Assembly: GCF_003951095.1 (NCBI RefSeq)
Contig: NZ_QXGL01000001.1
Span: 248,001-312,000, forward strand
DNA from: Bifidobacterium goeldii
GTDB lineage: Bacteria > Actinomycetota > Actinomycetes > Actinomycetales > Bifidobacteriaceae
Reading direction: 5' to 3'
Length of the DNA: 64,000 nucleotides
Shown: positions 19,050 through 26,720 of the stretch, piece after piece
Layout: each line of letters starts with the position of its first letter
How positions within the stretch are numbered: the first letter of the stretch is position 1
The notes under the pieces: model-generated
Seen by the model: the letters and a program-made list of their open reading frames with translations, nothing else
What the model was told of the DNA's origin: nothing
The model's database searches: none
Program-made: the position numbers and the translations under genes

Positions 19050-19173
19050 CAGCCCCCGCCATAGCGGGGAGCACCACGTAAATCCACCTATTCACGGGGT
19101 CATCCCCACCGAGGTGGGGAACACTACGTAAACCCGCCTATTCACGGGGTCACCCCCACTAGGGTGGGGAAAC
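19046..19173 (-). repeat. Three 50-bp units, each a CRISPR-like 28-29-nt repeat plus 21-nt interval
   Basis: R1 19046-19074, R2 19096-19124, R3 19146-19173, regular 50-bp period. R2 and R3 share 22 of 26 positions from TTCCCCACC onward; R1 keeps the hairpin but diverges after it. Intervals are 19075-19095 and 19125-19145. Confidence 0.85.
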
Positions 19174-19186
19174 ATGGGCAAGTCTG

Positions 19187-19192
19187 ATTATA
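19187..19192 (-). promoter_or_regulatory. TATAAT -10 box of the repeat RNA
   Basis: A perfect -10 hexamer on the minus strand, 14 bases upstream of repeat R3. The -35 region is weak (TTCTGC at 18-bp spacing), so expression may need an activator or may be low. Confidence 0.5.
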
Positions 19193-19217
19193 CGCGGGGT
19201 TTGCTCAAACGCAGAAA

Positions 19218-19266
19218 AGCGCCCCGCTCAGCACAGGCATTTAACCTGCACGTTGAGCGGGGCGCT
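19218..19266 (-). terminator. Terminator of the lysis/late operon
   Basis: A 13-bp perfect stem (19218-19230 with 19254-19266) with an inner CAGG/CCTG stem, followed on the minus strand by TTTTC. It ends late transcription before the repeat-RNA promoter. Between it and the endolysin stop (19267-19356) are two more hairpins: GCAGTG/CACTGC, and CTCCACAC/GTGTGGAG nested in CGTGCTGC/GCAGCACG. Confidence 0.75.
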
Positions 19267-19356
19267 AGTGGATACTTGAAAGACAGCAGTGTTTTCCACG
19301 CACTGCCGTGCTGCCTCCACACACTTCGTGTGGAGAGATGAGCAGCACGATTTTTA

Positions 19357-20037
19357 TTACTGTCCGACTGCCTGTAGAAGGCGCGTCGCGAATGGCGCCG
19401 ACTTAGTGCCGAGCTTGAAGACAGGTAGCTGCTTGCCCATGGTCTGCTGGGCTACCGTCTGTAAAGCCGTCACCTGATCCGGGTGGGTAAGATTATGGCA
19501 TTTAGTACCATCGAAATAAATGAGCCTTGATTCGTCGTTTGGCTGGATAATGCAAGCCATGCTCATATCAGTATCCTCCTGAGTGTCATTAGTGTCTGTA
19601 GTAGTACCCGTGTAGCGCAGATAGCAGTTCCACGGGTAGTTGTAGTAGCTTCGGACATTGGTTTCGTAGCCGGTTTGGTCGCCGGCCTGTCCCCCGTAAG
19701 CACGCCCGCGCTCATCGATGGACGCTTGAGCAAGCAAGCCACCACCCAAGTACACGGCGACGTGATGCACATCATTAAGCAGGATGTCACCCGGCTGTGG
19801 ATTACCGTTGTTGGGGAGGCGTTTCCAGCCGCGAGCAATGAGATTGGCGCTGAGGTTGCCGGTGTAGCTTGCGTTACCAGTGTCGAAGCCAGCCTCACGC
19901 AACACCCAGATCACGAGACTGCTGCAATCACATTCACCGCCGGGACGAATGTCCCAGCGGTTGTATTGGTCGTAGCCGAGGCTCACGGACTGGCACCAGT
20001 AGCGCATTCGCTCGGTGAGCTTCGTGAGACTAGGCAT
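19357..20037 (-). CDS. Endolysin, amidase/peptidase of the Amidase_5 type
   Basis: A 226-residue lysin. The N-terminal 145 residues match phage peptidoglycan hydrolases of the Amidase_5 (NlpC/P60-like) family: catalytic Cys region GGECDCSSLVIWVLREAG, His in HHVAVYLGGG. The last 70 residues (from MACIIQPNDES) form a separate small domain, perhaps for wall binding. No signal peptide, so release depends on the membrane proteins upstream. The start overlaps the holin gene end by 8 bases. Confidence 0.9.
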   Translation of the reverse strand: MPSLTKLTERMRYWCQSVSLGYDQYNRWDIRPGGECDCSSLVIWVLREAGFDTGNASYTGNLSANLIARGWKRLPNNGNPQPGDILLNDVHHVAVYLGGGLLAQASIDERGRAYGGQAGDQTGYETNVRSYYNYPWNCYLRYTGTTTDTNDTQEDTDMSMACIIQPNDESRLIYFDGTKCHNLTHPDQVTALQTVAQQTMGKQLPVFKLGTKSAPFATRLLQAVGQ

Positions 20038-20434
20038 TGTCTGCGTCCTTCTCGTCCGTCTTCGCCGCGTCGGTCGTATATTTTTCGATGACGGCGGGGG
20101 TGATCTGCGTGACTGTGGTCGGCATCATCGAGACGCCCTGCACCTGCTCCAAAGCACCATTTTTAATACCGTTGGTGAGCTGCTTGCCGGAATATCCGGC
20201 TTCGGTGATGCTGTTGTTGCGCCACCATGCCCAGATAGATGTAGCAACGGCGATGACGCCAGTGATGGCGGTAGATACCTGATCGGTAGTAAACGGCAGC
20301 TGTGAGATTCCGCCAATACTCAAGCCGGTCTGGACAACACTAAATAGCTGCACGAGCAGGAGGACAATAGACTTGACGCGCTCAGTATTCAAGCCGGGAG
20401 TAGTGGTGTTAACGATATTGGCGTGATCTGCCAT
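20030..20434 (-). CDS. Holin, SPP1 type
   Basis: A 134-residue protein with two hydrophobic segments (VKSIVLLLVQLFSVVQTGLS and STAITGVIAVATSIWAWW) and the LPFTTDQV and WAWWRNNSIT motifs of SPP1-type holins, then a hydrophilic tail. ATG 20434 has AAAGGAG upstream; the open frame begins 13 codons earlier. It lies immediately before the endolysin. Confidence 0.88.
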   Translation of the reverse strand: MADHANIVNTTTPGLNTERVKSIVLLLVQLFSVVQTGLSIGGISQLPFTTDQVSTAITGVIAVATSIWAWWRNNSITEAGYSGKQLTNGIKNGALEQVQGVSMMPTTVTQITPAVIEKYTTDAAKTDEKDADNA

Positions 20435-20457
20435 AATTTTCTCCTTTGTAAATATAG

Positions 20458-20487
20458 AAAAACCGCACCCCATGATGGAATGCGGTT
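20458..20487 (-). terminator. Intra-operon terminator upstream of the holin
   Basis: Stem 20461-20467 with 20481-20487 (AACCGCA/TGCGGTT) followed by T5 on the minus strand, between the 110-aa membrane protein and the holin. It may limit lysis gene expression. Confidence 0.6.
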
Positions 20488-20490
20488 TAA

Positions 20491-20823
20491 TTACTCTTCA
20501 GAATCTTCATCAGGATCGGGTGCGACGTGAGCGCGTTTCACGTCCTCATATAATGCGGAAATAACGCCATTCTCGCCTAGATCCTCGTACGCACAAAACA
20601 TATCGTGAAAGAAACGTTTCGTTTCCACAGGCATATAACCCTTGTCCACGATCCACACTCGATGTAGCTCAATCAGCTCGCCACGCAATTGCATTTGCAT
20701 GCCGCGTTTAAAAGCATCCATCTCGATCTTCATGCGTTTGAGTTGCCGCCATAAAGCGGTAGCGATCACGCCCAACACACCCACCAGCGCCCATTCCGCA
20801 ATGGCGATAATTAAGTCATCCAA
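20491..20823 (-). CDS. Small membrane protein of the lysis cassette
   Basis: A 110-residue protein with one N-terminal membrane helix (about residues 4-24), a basic stretch (WRQLKRMKIE), a helical middle and an acidic C-terminus (DPDEDSEE). Position before the holin suggests a second holin, antiholin or spanin-like partner; sequence does not decide. Confidence 0.75.
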   Translation of the reverse strand: MDDLIIAIAEWALVGVLGVIATALWRQLKRMKIEMDAFKRGMQMQLRGELIELHRVWIVDKGYMPVETKRFFHDMFCAYEDLGENGVISALYEDVKRAHVAPDPDEDSEE

Positions 20824-20844
20824 AACATTTCCTTCTTTCCTTCC

Positions 20845-21324
20845 TCATTGAAAATGAATAATCGGCTGGGTTTCCATGTCGAAAAACGCTTCATCCTCAC
20901 CGGCTGACACAATGCGCGTGAAATAAAAAGCAGTGACGGTTTCTTCGCCGGCTTTACCGCGGAATTTCACGTCAATCGCACCGTCAGCAGGCACAGTAAA
21001 CTCAAGCCGCAATAGTTGTTTGCTGGCATAGTCAGCGGTTTTCGCAAGAATATTGCCGCTACTATCACTGATCTCGATGACCGCGCCGCGATACGTATCA
21101 GACTCGGATGCAGCACCCGCCTGCGAGAGCAAAACCAGTTTGCTACCCGCAGGCAAGGTAAGCCGGAATCGAGCGTACGCACCCAAGGTGGTGGTTTTAT
21201 TTTTCAGCGCAAACCCAGGTTGTGCGTCACTCCAAGCCATGAAAGTCGCGTCAATCAATTCGGCTGGCTGCATGAGCCATGAGCGGCCGCGAGGATTCGG
21301 AAAATAATTCGTGCGGTCGCTCAT
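20845..21324 (-). CDS. Tail-tip carbohydrate-binding-like protein, copy C
   Basis: A 159-residue beta-rich protein starting MSDRTNYFPNP. Its layout (N-terminal N-F/Y-P-NP type start, middle describing jelly-roll-like strands, C-terminal PII ending) parallels the two genes upstream, suggesting duplicated lectin-like modules. ATG 21324 overlaps a TGA in another frame. A role in host recognition is inferred from position between tail fibre and lysis genes. Confidence 0.75.
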   Translation of the reverse strand: MSDRTNYFPNPRGRSWLMQPAELIDATFMAWSDAQPGFALKNKTTTLGAYARFRLTLPAGSKLVLLSQAGAASESDTYRGAVIEISDSSGNILAKTADYASKQLLRLEFTVPADGAIDVKFRGKAGEETVTAFYFTRIVSAGEDEAFFDMETQPIIHFQ

Positions 21325-21349
21325 GCTGCCACCTCCCACTGGGAGACGG

Positions 21350-21745
21350 TCAACCGGCGATAATAGGCATGGTGCCCTTGTTGAACGTGTCCTTGGGCAG
21401 GCTGTACGTTTGCAGGGCCTTCCAATCGTCGGCCGTGCACACGCACAGGTTGTCCGCCCGCCAGTATTTGCCGTCGTTCAACGCGGTGAACGTGATCGAA
21501 TCCGCATCTTTCGCAGGCGTGATGGTCCAAATGTTCGCCTTGGGCAAGTCCGCTTCCGTAATGGTCGTGCCCCCACACGTGATCATGAATCCCTTGGACT
21601 CCACGTCCGTCCACGTTTTCCACACGCTCACGCGCAACACCAGCGGAGTACCGGCCGTGACCGGGCTGATCGGGATGATTGTGCCGTTGCTGCTGAACCC
21701 AGTGAACGATTTCGGGGATAATGCAATATTCTTGATGCACGTCAT
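21350..21745 (-). CDS. Tail-tip carbohydrate-binding-like protein, copy B
   Basis: A 131-residue protein starting MTCIKNIALSP, ending MPIIAG. It shares with copy A the C-terminal pattern C-T-x-x-x-W-K-x-L-Q-x-Y. ATG 21745 follows GGAGG by 8 bases. It is encoded in a different frame from the long open frame that continues from copy A across it; protein-like composition supports this frame. Probably a structural tail protein. Confidence 0.75.
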   Translation of the reverse strand: MTCIKNIALSPKSFTGFSSNGTIIPISPVTAGTPLVLRVSVWKTWTDVESKGFMITCGGTTITEADLPKANIWTITPAKDADSITFTALNDGKYWRADNLCVCTADDWKALQTYSLPKDTFNKGTMPIIAG

Positions 21746-21790
21746 GCTGCCAGCCTCCAATCGTAGAGGCTAGCCACACGAGGAGAAGCG

Positions 21791-22319
21791 TTAAGAGACT
21801 CCCCCCCTCGATTATCGGCGTCAGACTTGAGGACAATTCGCTTAACTCATATGATTGCAACTTCTTCCATCCTTCCGAAGTACATAAGACCGGATCAGTA
21901 ATTGACGTATTACAACCCGTCTTCTTGCCAGCCGCCACTTCAAACCGCAAGCGCTGCACGCCATCTGGAACAGTCAGCACGTTCGTTAGACTCACTACCT
22001 GGTCGCTAACTAAGCCGCTGATATTCGCCAGCCATGCCCATTTACCGTCAGCGCCGATATACCCGACACGAATCCATGCGTTATCGATGCGCGAGCCCAC
22101 GCTCGTGTCACGCGTATAAGCATTTACGTGGAATTCGTAAGTGCCTGGCGTGGTGAATGGGAATTCGATGGCGGCGTGACCGCTCGCGTCGGATGTCGGC
22201 ATCACAACAAGATGCTCACCACCCGAATCCGCGCCGGTCACCGTCACATCATTCACCTTCGTTACAAAATCGGATAATCGTTTAAAACCCGGGTCAGCGA
22301 AAAAATTGCCAATACGCAT
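21791..22319 (-). CDS. Tail-tip carbohydrate-binding-like protein, copy A (possible frameshift at G7)
   Basis: Starts MRIGNFFADPGFKRLSD and looks like a real beta-rich tail protein for about 172 residues, to LTPIIEGG. There the gene meets seven Gs (21801-21807). As written, the frame stays open to 21321, reading across copy B in the wrong frame as unlikely sequence. With one G fewer, it would stop at 21791-21793 just after PIIEGGVS, matching the endings of copies B and C. I give the shorter extent; in the literal sequence the stop is at 21321. A sequencing error, a slippage-prone tract or a real mutation are all possible. Confidence 0.65.
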
Positions 22320-22340
22320 ACTTTCCTCCTTTGGATATGA

Positions 22341-22362
22341 AAAAACCGCCCAACAAGAGCGG
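22341..22362 (-). terminator. Short terminator downstream of the invertible fibre segment
   Basis: CCGC/GCGG stem (22346-22349 with 22359-22362) followed by a T-run on the minus strand, outside the inverted repeat. It would follow whichever fibre C-terminus is expressed. Confidence 0.45.
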
Positions 22363-22392
22363 CAAAAAAATGTGGATAAGTTGACCCCTTAA

Positions 22393-22413
22393 CAGTTCAT
22401 CGGGGGGTCATGG
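22393..22413 (+). repeat. Inversion crossover site, left (21-bp inverted repeat)
   Basis: Identical to the reverse complement of 23007-23027. It encodes QFIGGSW in the fibre frame. In the present orientation an in-frame TAA lies directly before it, so the silent cassette is not translated. Confidence 0.85.
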
Positions 22414-22704
22414 ATTCAGCTGGCTACAGACCGCTTTCTTGTCGGTGCGGGCAGTAAATATACTGCCGGCAACGAAGGCGGCTCAGCCACACATGCGCTA
22501 ACTATTAACGAAATGCCATCCCACAAGCACACGCTAGACGTAAAAGTCAGCGGACAGAATGCAGGCAGCAACAATTCTGTTAGCGCCGGTCAAGGCACTG
22601 GCACGACACTACTGAATGCACAGACCACTCATGTCGGCGGAGGTCAGGCGTTTAGTATCATGCCGCCTTACAAGGCGGTCTATTTCTGGCAGAGGACGGC
22701 CTAA
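22394..22704 (+). pseudogene. Silent alternative C-terminus of the tail fibre (inverted cassette)
   Basis: On the plus strand, in frame with the 21-bp site: GGSWIQLATDRFLVGAGSKY, then a Gly/Ser-rich stretch with MPSHKHTLDV and the ending PPYKAVYFWQRTA, stop at 22702-22704. This is homologous to the expressed fibre end (GGSWQQIATDRFLVGAG... PPYTAVYFWQRIA) but differs in the middle, where receptor contacts are expected. It lacks a start. Its stop overlaps the expressed gene's stop (22701-22703), so the two cassettes lie exactly tail to tail. Confidence 0.85.
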
Positions 22705-24023
22705 GCAATTCGCTGCCAGAAATACACAGCCGTATACGGTGGAAGAATGCTAAAAGGCTGCGTGTTGCCATTGCCATCACCACCGGCGAAACTCGTGTAG
22801 AAAATGCCCTTACTGCCTTTACCAGCACCCATACCACCGGCGACCGTATCGGTTTTACCGCCGTTACTGGTCATTTCTAGGGTGAGAGAATGCTGGTGCT
22901 TAGGAATGTTAGCAATTCCAAGGGTGACACTTGAGCGGCCGCCTGTGGCTGACGCCGCGTAACTTCTGCCTGCGCCGACGAGGAAACGATCTGTAGCGAT
23001 TTGCTGCCATGACCCCCCGATGAACTGATCAGGGTTCGTATTCTTCATTGTCGCATAAATCGCACCCACCGGGAACAAGAATTCCAGCGCGTACGCTTTT
23101 ATCGCAGCCGTAAGATTCGGGTCAGTACCCTCCGTGCTCTTCGTCGCAAACTTCGCGTCCGCCTCGGTCTTCGAGTAAAACTTGTCCGTGTCTGCCGGCA
23201 AGAATTTCGCGTCGCTTTCGGTCTTGGTGTAATACCGGCCGTCGGTTTCGGTTTTCGTGTAGTAGTCCGAGAGGTCTGGTGGTGTGATGTCGGGGGCTTC
23301 GATAGCGCCGCTTTCATCAAAATTCAGGTTTCGGCCAAGCTTGACATTGAGAGTGCCGTTAGCAGTGATGTCTACACCTTTGCCTTCTTTGATGACACCC
23401 GGCGTATCTTGGGTAGCGATAGGAAGGTCTTTCACGAGCGTGGATACGCGCCCGTTGACGTCGACGGTTAAGCCGTCGCCGATAATCACACCACCGCGAA
23501 TACTGGTTGTTGCTGGCGGCAGCGTGTATGAATCATTACCGCCTGTGGTGATGCCACCACCGTCGAAGTAAATGATTTCACGCTGTTGCATTTGCTCCCA
23601 GCTAGCCAAATCAAACAAACCGATTTTGAGGACGACCAGGCCTCGGCCGTTTGCTGGCGCATGCAATCGAACATTGGCTAGGTTGGCTGCTCGAATAATT
23701 AACGCGTGCTGGTAGCCTGCTGAACTGCCTCGCAGCCAAGTAATTACTCCATTATCGAGACTCGCGCCGCCCATTGGTGTCAGTCCATCGTCGGGACTGA
23801 GCAGCAGCACACCGATCTTGTCGCCGGAGGGCATTCCTGAGGCAGTGGTGTTATTCCACGGTTGCACCCAACCGTCTTTTGCAGTGTTCGTGCACACGAT
23901 AGCGAGCGCGCCGTCTGTTCGGGTGGTTTGGGTGGTGTTGTTGGCGGTTGGGAGTGGTTTGGTGAGGATGTCTGGTTTGATCCAGTTGGTGGCGATAGTT
24001 TGGAATTCTTGGTTGTTTGCCAT
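22701..24023 (-). CDS. Tail fibre/receptor-binding protein with exchangeable C-terminus
   Basis: A 440-residue fibre. ATG 24023 (MANNQEFQTIATNW) opens a structural N-terminus. The middle has repeated YYTKTE-type shaft motifs (YYTKTETDGRYYTKTESD, FYSKTEADAKF), and the C-terminal 110 residues from PVGAIYATM form a collar-like receptor-binding tip (FLVGAGRSY, NIPKHQHSL, PPYTAVYFWQ). The tip from GGSW onward is inside the invertible segment 22393-23027. A longer open frame starts at 24116 without a ribosome site. Confidence 0.88.
   Translation of the reverse strand: MANNQEFQTIATNWIKPDILTKPLPTANNTTQTTRTDGALAIVCTNTAKDGWVQPWNNTTASGMPSGDKIGVLLLSPDDGLTPMGGASLDNGVITWLRGSSAGYQHALIIRAANLANVRLHAPANGRGLVVLKIGLFDLASWEQMQQREIIYFDGGGITTGGNDSYTLPPATTSIRGGVIIGDGLTVDVNGRVSTLVKDLPIATQDTPGVIKEGKGVDITANGTLNVKLGRNLNFDESGAIEAPDITPPDLSDYYTKTETDGRYYTKTESDAKFLPADTDKFYSKTEADAKFATKSTEGTDPNLTAAIKAYALEFLFPVGAIYATMKNTNPDQFIGGSWQQIATDRFLVGAGRSYAASATGGRSSVTLGIANIPKHQHSLTLEMTSNGGKTDTVAGGMGAGKGSKGIFYTSFAGGDGNGNTQPFSILPPYTAVYFWQRIA
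23007..23027 (-). repeat. Inversion crossover site, right (21-bp inverted repeat)
   Basis: Exact inverted partner of 22393-22413, in the expressed fibre gene at QFIGGSW. The 593 bp between the two sites would be inverted by recombination. Confidence 0.85.
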
Positions 24024-24033
24024 GGTGGGTCTC

Positions 24034-24960
24034 CTAGTTGATAACGACGAGGTAGCTGATGCCGCTGTCGGTTGCGTAGGTGTACATGTCGGTAAGTACT
24101 GCGCCAGTACCATCACTATTAAGTGCCTGGGTGAAGTAGACCGGCTTACTTTCGAGCATTTCGTTGGTAGCCCGATAATGCAGATGCATATAGTAAAGAT
24201 GCCCGCTTGTTAGGGCGGGCATTGCAGTCTTTGTGTCAACGCGTGTCAGGATGAGCTTGTCGGTGATTTGCAGCATCATTTGGGGGCCTATGGCGTTCGT
24301 GTCTAATGCTGGCATGGTGTCGCCGATCGGGATTGATAATGCTGTTCCTACCGTGACCGTGGGGAAAAGGCCTGGCATTTGCGGGGCAAGCAGATCATCA
24401 AGCAAATCACTGCTAATGCTCGCGCTGGTGAAGGGCTTGAAAGTAATCCAACAATCAACCTCCCAGCCTCGTCGATCAAACCATGCGCGGCCGCTATCCC
24501 CTACTTTGACGCTGAAGACTTGGCGTGCCTCATAATTCGCGGCGAGCGGCCCCAAGTCCATCCACGCGGACCCGTTGTACTCATACACATGCTTGTCGTC
24601 GAGTGTTTGGGCGCGGTAGCCGGTGTAGAGGCCGCTGGTAGGGAGTTTGGTTTTGTCGGTGATTTGGGTGTTGATTTGGAAGCGTAGGCTTTTGGCCCAT
24701 TGGTCTTGGGTGCCTTTGTAGCCGGCTTGTTGTGCGGCTTTGTAGGCGCTGTCTCCGGTGTTACCTTTTTCGCCTTTGTCGCCTTTGAGGTTAGTGAATT
24801 CGAGGGTGATGTCTTTGGCGGTGTCTGGGCCGCTCATGGTGGCTTTGACGCTTGGTGTGCCGGATGTGTTGGTGACGGTGGCGTTGATTTTGCCGAATCC
24901 GGCGGCGACGCCGGCTAGGGTTACTTCGCTGTAGGTGTCGAGGATTTGTGTGGATGCCAT
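24034..24960 (-). CDS. Minor tail protein with short collagen-like segment
   Basis: A 308-residue structural protein between the tail-tip proteins and the fibre. The N-terminus (MASTQILDTYSEVTLAGVAA) is followed by a Gly-x-Lys run (KGDKGEKGNTGDSAY) near 85 and a C-terminal beta-rich region. Ten bases separate it from the fibre start. A baseplate or upper-fibre function is inferred from position. Confidence 0.8.
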   Translation of the reverse strand: MASTQILDTYSEVTLAGVAAGFGKINATVTNTSGTPSVKATMSGPDTAKDITLEFTNLKGDKGEKGNTGDSAYKAAQQAGYKGTQDQWAKSLRFQINTQITDKTKLPTSGLYTGYRAQTLDDKHVYEYNGSAWMDLGPLAANYEARQVFSVKVGDSGRAWFDRRGWEVDCWITFKPFTSASISSDLLDDLLAPQMPGLFPTVTVGTALSIPIGDTMPALDTNAIGPQMMLQITDKLILTRVDTKTAMPALTSGHLYYMHLHYRATNEMLESKPVYFTQALNSDGTGAVLTDMYTYATDSGISYLVVIN

Positions 24961-24981
24961 CAGTGCATTCCTTTCTTCTGA

Positions 24982-25416
24982 TTAGAACGCATTCCAGTAC
25001 CCCCAGCCGTAGAGTTCGGTTTTGCCGGATTCAAGGTCTGGTATGGATTGCATGATGCTGTGGGCTGTGGTGTTTGCGCCTGTCCAAGTGCATGAGAGTG
25101 CTTCGCCGTCGGGTTGTACGCCGTAGATTTGCCAGACGCCGCGTCGTCGGCCTTGCCATTCGCTGCTGTTGGTGTCTGATGCGGTGAGTGTGGCGATGAT
25201 TTGCCCGGTGGCGGTCGCGGCTGCTACTGGCTTGTCAAGGAGTATATTGTCTGCGAGATCGAGCAGGCGCACGCGTACGGTGATACCGCTCAAATCAAGG
25301 GGATTTGTGGTTTTGCCACCGTCGATAGAACGCTGGCAGTTGAATTGCCAGCTGAAATCCATGCCGCGAGGGAATGAGAAGTCACCGCGCGCATAGGGTT
25401 TTTCTAAAACTGCCAT
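24982..25416 (-). CDS. Minor tail protein
   Basis: A 144-residue protein (MAVLEKPYARGDFSFPRG) with the beta-sandwich look of small tail-tip proteins found beside Gp37-like proteins in actinobacteriophages: ligand-like strands LSGITVRVRLLD and TGQIIATLTASD. Start overlaps the stop of the upstream gene by one base. No enzymatic motif seen. Confidence 0.75.
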   Translation of the reverse strand: MAVLEKPYARGDFSFPRGMDFSWQFNCQRSIDGGKTTNPLDLSGITVRVRLLDLADNILLDKPVAAATATGQIIATLTASDTNSSEWQGRRRGVWQIYGVQPDGEALSCTWTGANTTAHSIMQSIPDLESGKTELYGWGYWNAF

Positions 25417-26714
25417 CAGGTTTCCTCTGCTGTAAGACGTGTAGTAGTCATGCGCGCCACTGTTGGGCGGCGTACCACGACGGGGGTTAATGCTGCTGCC
25501 ACGTCGGATTGAAGCCGGTCAAGGCGAGATGCAAGCCATGTCATCGGATTCGAATTGCCCGGGCGTACACCATTGACTGACGTAGCGCGTTGGCGTGCTT
25601 GCACATCGAGATAATCGTCTGAGATATTGCCAGACACGTCCGTGACTACTAAGGCAATGAGTGTGCTGGTATGCTGTCCGTCGCGATTCCGTTCGTATAC
25701 GTACTCGTCTTGGACTCGCAAATCGATATGATCACCGACACGTACTTGGTGTTCGCGTCCTACGCGAAGTTTCCAAGTACGATCACGCCGAGACGCGGCT
25801 AGTGTGCCACGCGCATACGCGTGTAACGCGGCCAATGAATTCGTGTTACTCGCATTACCGGCCTGCAAGAGCATGCCGCTTGCACTGGATTCATCGTCTG
25901 CGCGTGTGATGAGGATACGCCCATCACTGCGCCCACCGGTCGCCCACACTTGCGTAGCAATGGGAGTACCGCCGCCGCTCACACCTTGCAACACAATCCG
26001 CGAGTCAGGCTGTAGCGTATTCCACAAGTACGAGTGATCGACGATACCGGTGCGCGCCCAACGGGTCTGCCAGCTAAAACGACCATCCGCGTCAAGTTTC
26101 GGGTCAAACCGTAACTGGCCAGCGGTTTCCATGCTCATGAGATCATCAAGCATACTTCCGATGGTTTTCATTTCCCACGCGTACGCGCTCACGGATAATG
26201 GTTCTATGCCGGGCTGTTCAGTCAAACCGACCGGGACATTAACGCATAAGCGTCCCCATTGTTGGGCGAGACCGATCAACGCTTTCGCAATGTCACCGGC
26301 GCTACCACCGTATCCAAGGACCCATTCGCCACTGGGATTGTCTTCATCTACTTCAATGCTGCCCTCATAGGATCGCTCATTAAGTCGCGGGTCAAGCACG
26401 AGCCGCCAATCAAGCAGACTCCACCCACCACCGCATTTAATCGTGAGCTGCTGTGATTCAGCATCCCATTCAGGCGCTTCAAGGATCGGCCCAGCATGTA
26501 TGATCTGATCCCCATCCATTAACGCCAGTAGCGTGTACTGCTCAACCAACAGCTCGTTCAGGTCAATGCCTTGCGTGGCTTCACCAACAGCGATGGTGAC
26601 GCTCATCGAGCCTGCCGTATTCCAAGACTGTGACCACGAGCAGGATACAACCGGGATCGGGCGAGTGTTTAAATGCGTGCCATATTGTGTGTCATACGCT
26701 TCCAGTCGAAACAT
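25416..26714 (-). CDS. Gp37-like tail protein (tail tip)
   Basis: A 432-residue protein (MFRLEAYDTQYG) resembling the ReqiPepy6 Gp37-like family of siphovirus tail tips: the W-S-x-x-W-x-x-x-G pattern near residue 30, LTIKCGGGWSLLDWRLV, and a C-terminal ring-forming region (RVGDHIDLRVQDEY). These proteins close the tail tube and hold the fibres. It directly follows the distal tail protein (3-base gap). Confidence 0.8.
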   Translation of the reverse strand: MFRLEAYDTQYGTHLNTRPIPVVSCSWSQSWNTAGSMSVTIAVGEATQGIDLNELLVEQYTLLALMDGDQIIHAGPILEAPEWDAESQQLTIKCGGGWSLLDWRLVLDPRLNERSYEGSIEVDEDNPSGEWVLGYGGSAGDIAKALIGLAQQWGRLCVNVPVGLTEQPGIEPLSVSAYAWEMKTIGSMLDDLMSMETAGQLRFDPKLDADGRFSWQTRWARTGIVDHSYLWNTLQPDSRIVLQGVSGGGTPIATQVWATGGRSDGRILITRADDESSASGMLLQAGNASNTNSLAALHAYARGTLAASRRDRTWKLRVGREHQVRVGDHIDLRVQDEYVYERNRDGQHTSTLIALVVTDVSGNISDDYLDVQARQRATSVNGVRPGNSNPMTWLASRLDRLQSDVAAALTPVVVRRPTVARMTTTRLTAEET

Positions 26715-26720
26715 CACACC

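Larger units (their letters stand above)
19010..19180 (-). ncRNA. Candidate small RNA with three type I-E CRISPR-repeat mimics
   Basis: Read on the minus strand: a TATAAT box (19187-19192), predicted start near 19180, repeat R3 (19146-19173), 21-nt interval, R2 (19096-19124), 21-nt interval, R1 (19046-19074), then a terminator hairpin. R2 begins GTGTTCCCC, folds CCCCAC-CTCG-GTGGGG and continues ATGACCCC: the 29-nt length and layout of type I-E repeats. R1 has CCCCGC/GCGGGG in the same stem, a compensatory change. The intervals are 18 of 21 identical, so this is not an adaptive array. No cas gene is in the window. Proposed role: decoy RNA for Cas6e/Cascade. Confidence 0.6.

Noticed and set aside
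19046..19173. A genuine CRISPR array
   Set aside because: Intervals are 21 nt and 18 of 21 identical to each other, only three units exist, R1 diverges in its 3' part, and no cas genes are present. I report it as repeat mimics instead.
21321..21790. Long C-terminal extension of tail-tip copy A
   Set aside because: It reads copy B in the wrong frame with His/Gly/Arg-rich sequence lacking similarity to anything; better explained by the G7 tract.
22513..22704. An independent 63-codon plus-strand gene
   Set aside because: It is homologous to the fibre tip, in frame with the inverted repeat and without its own start; it is the silent cassette.
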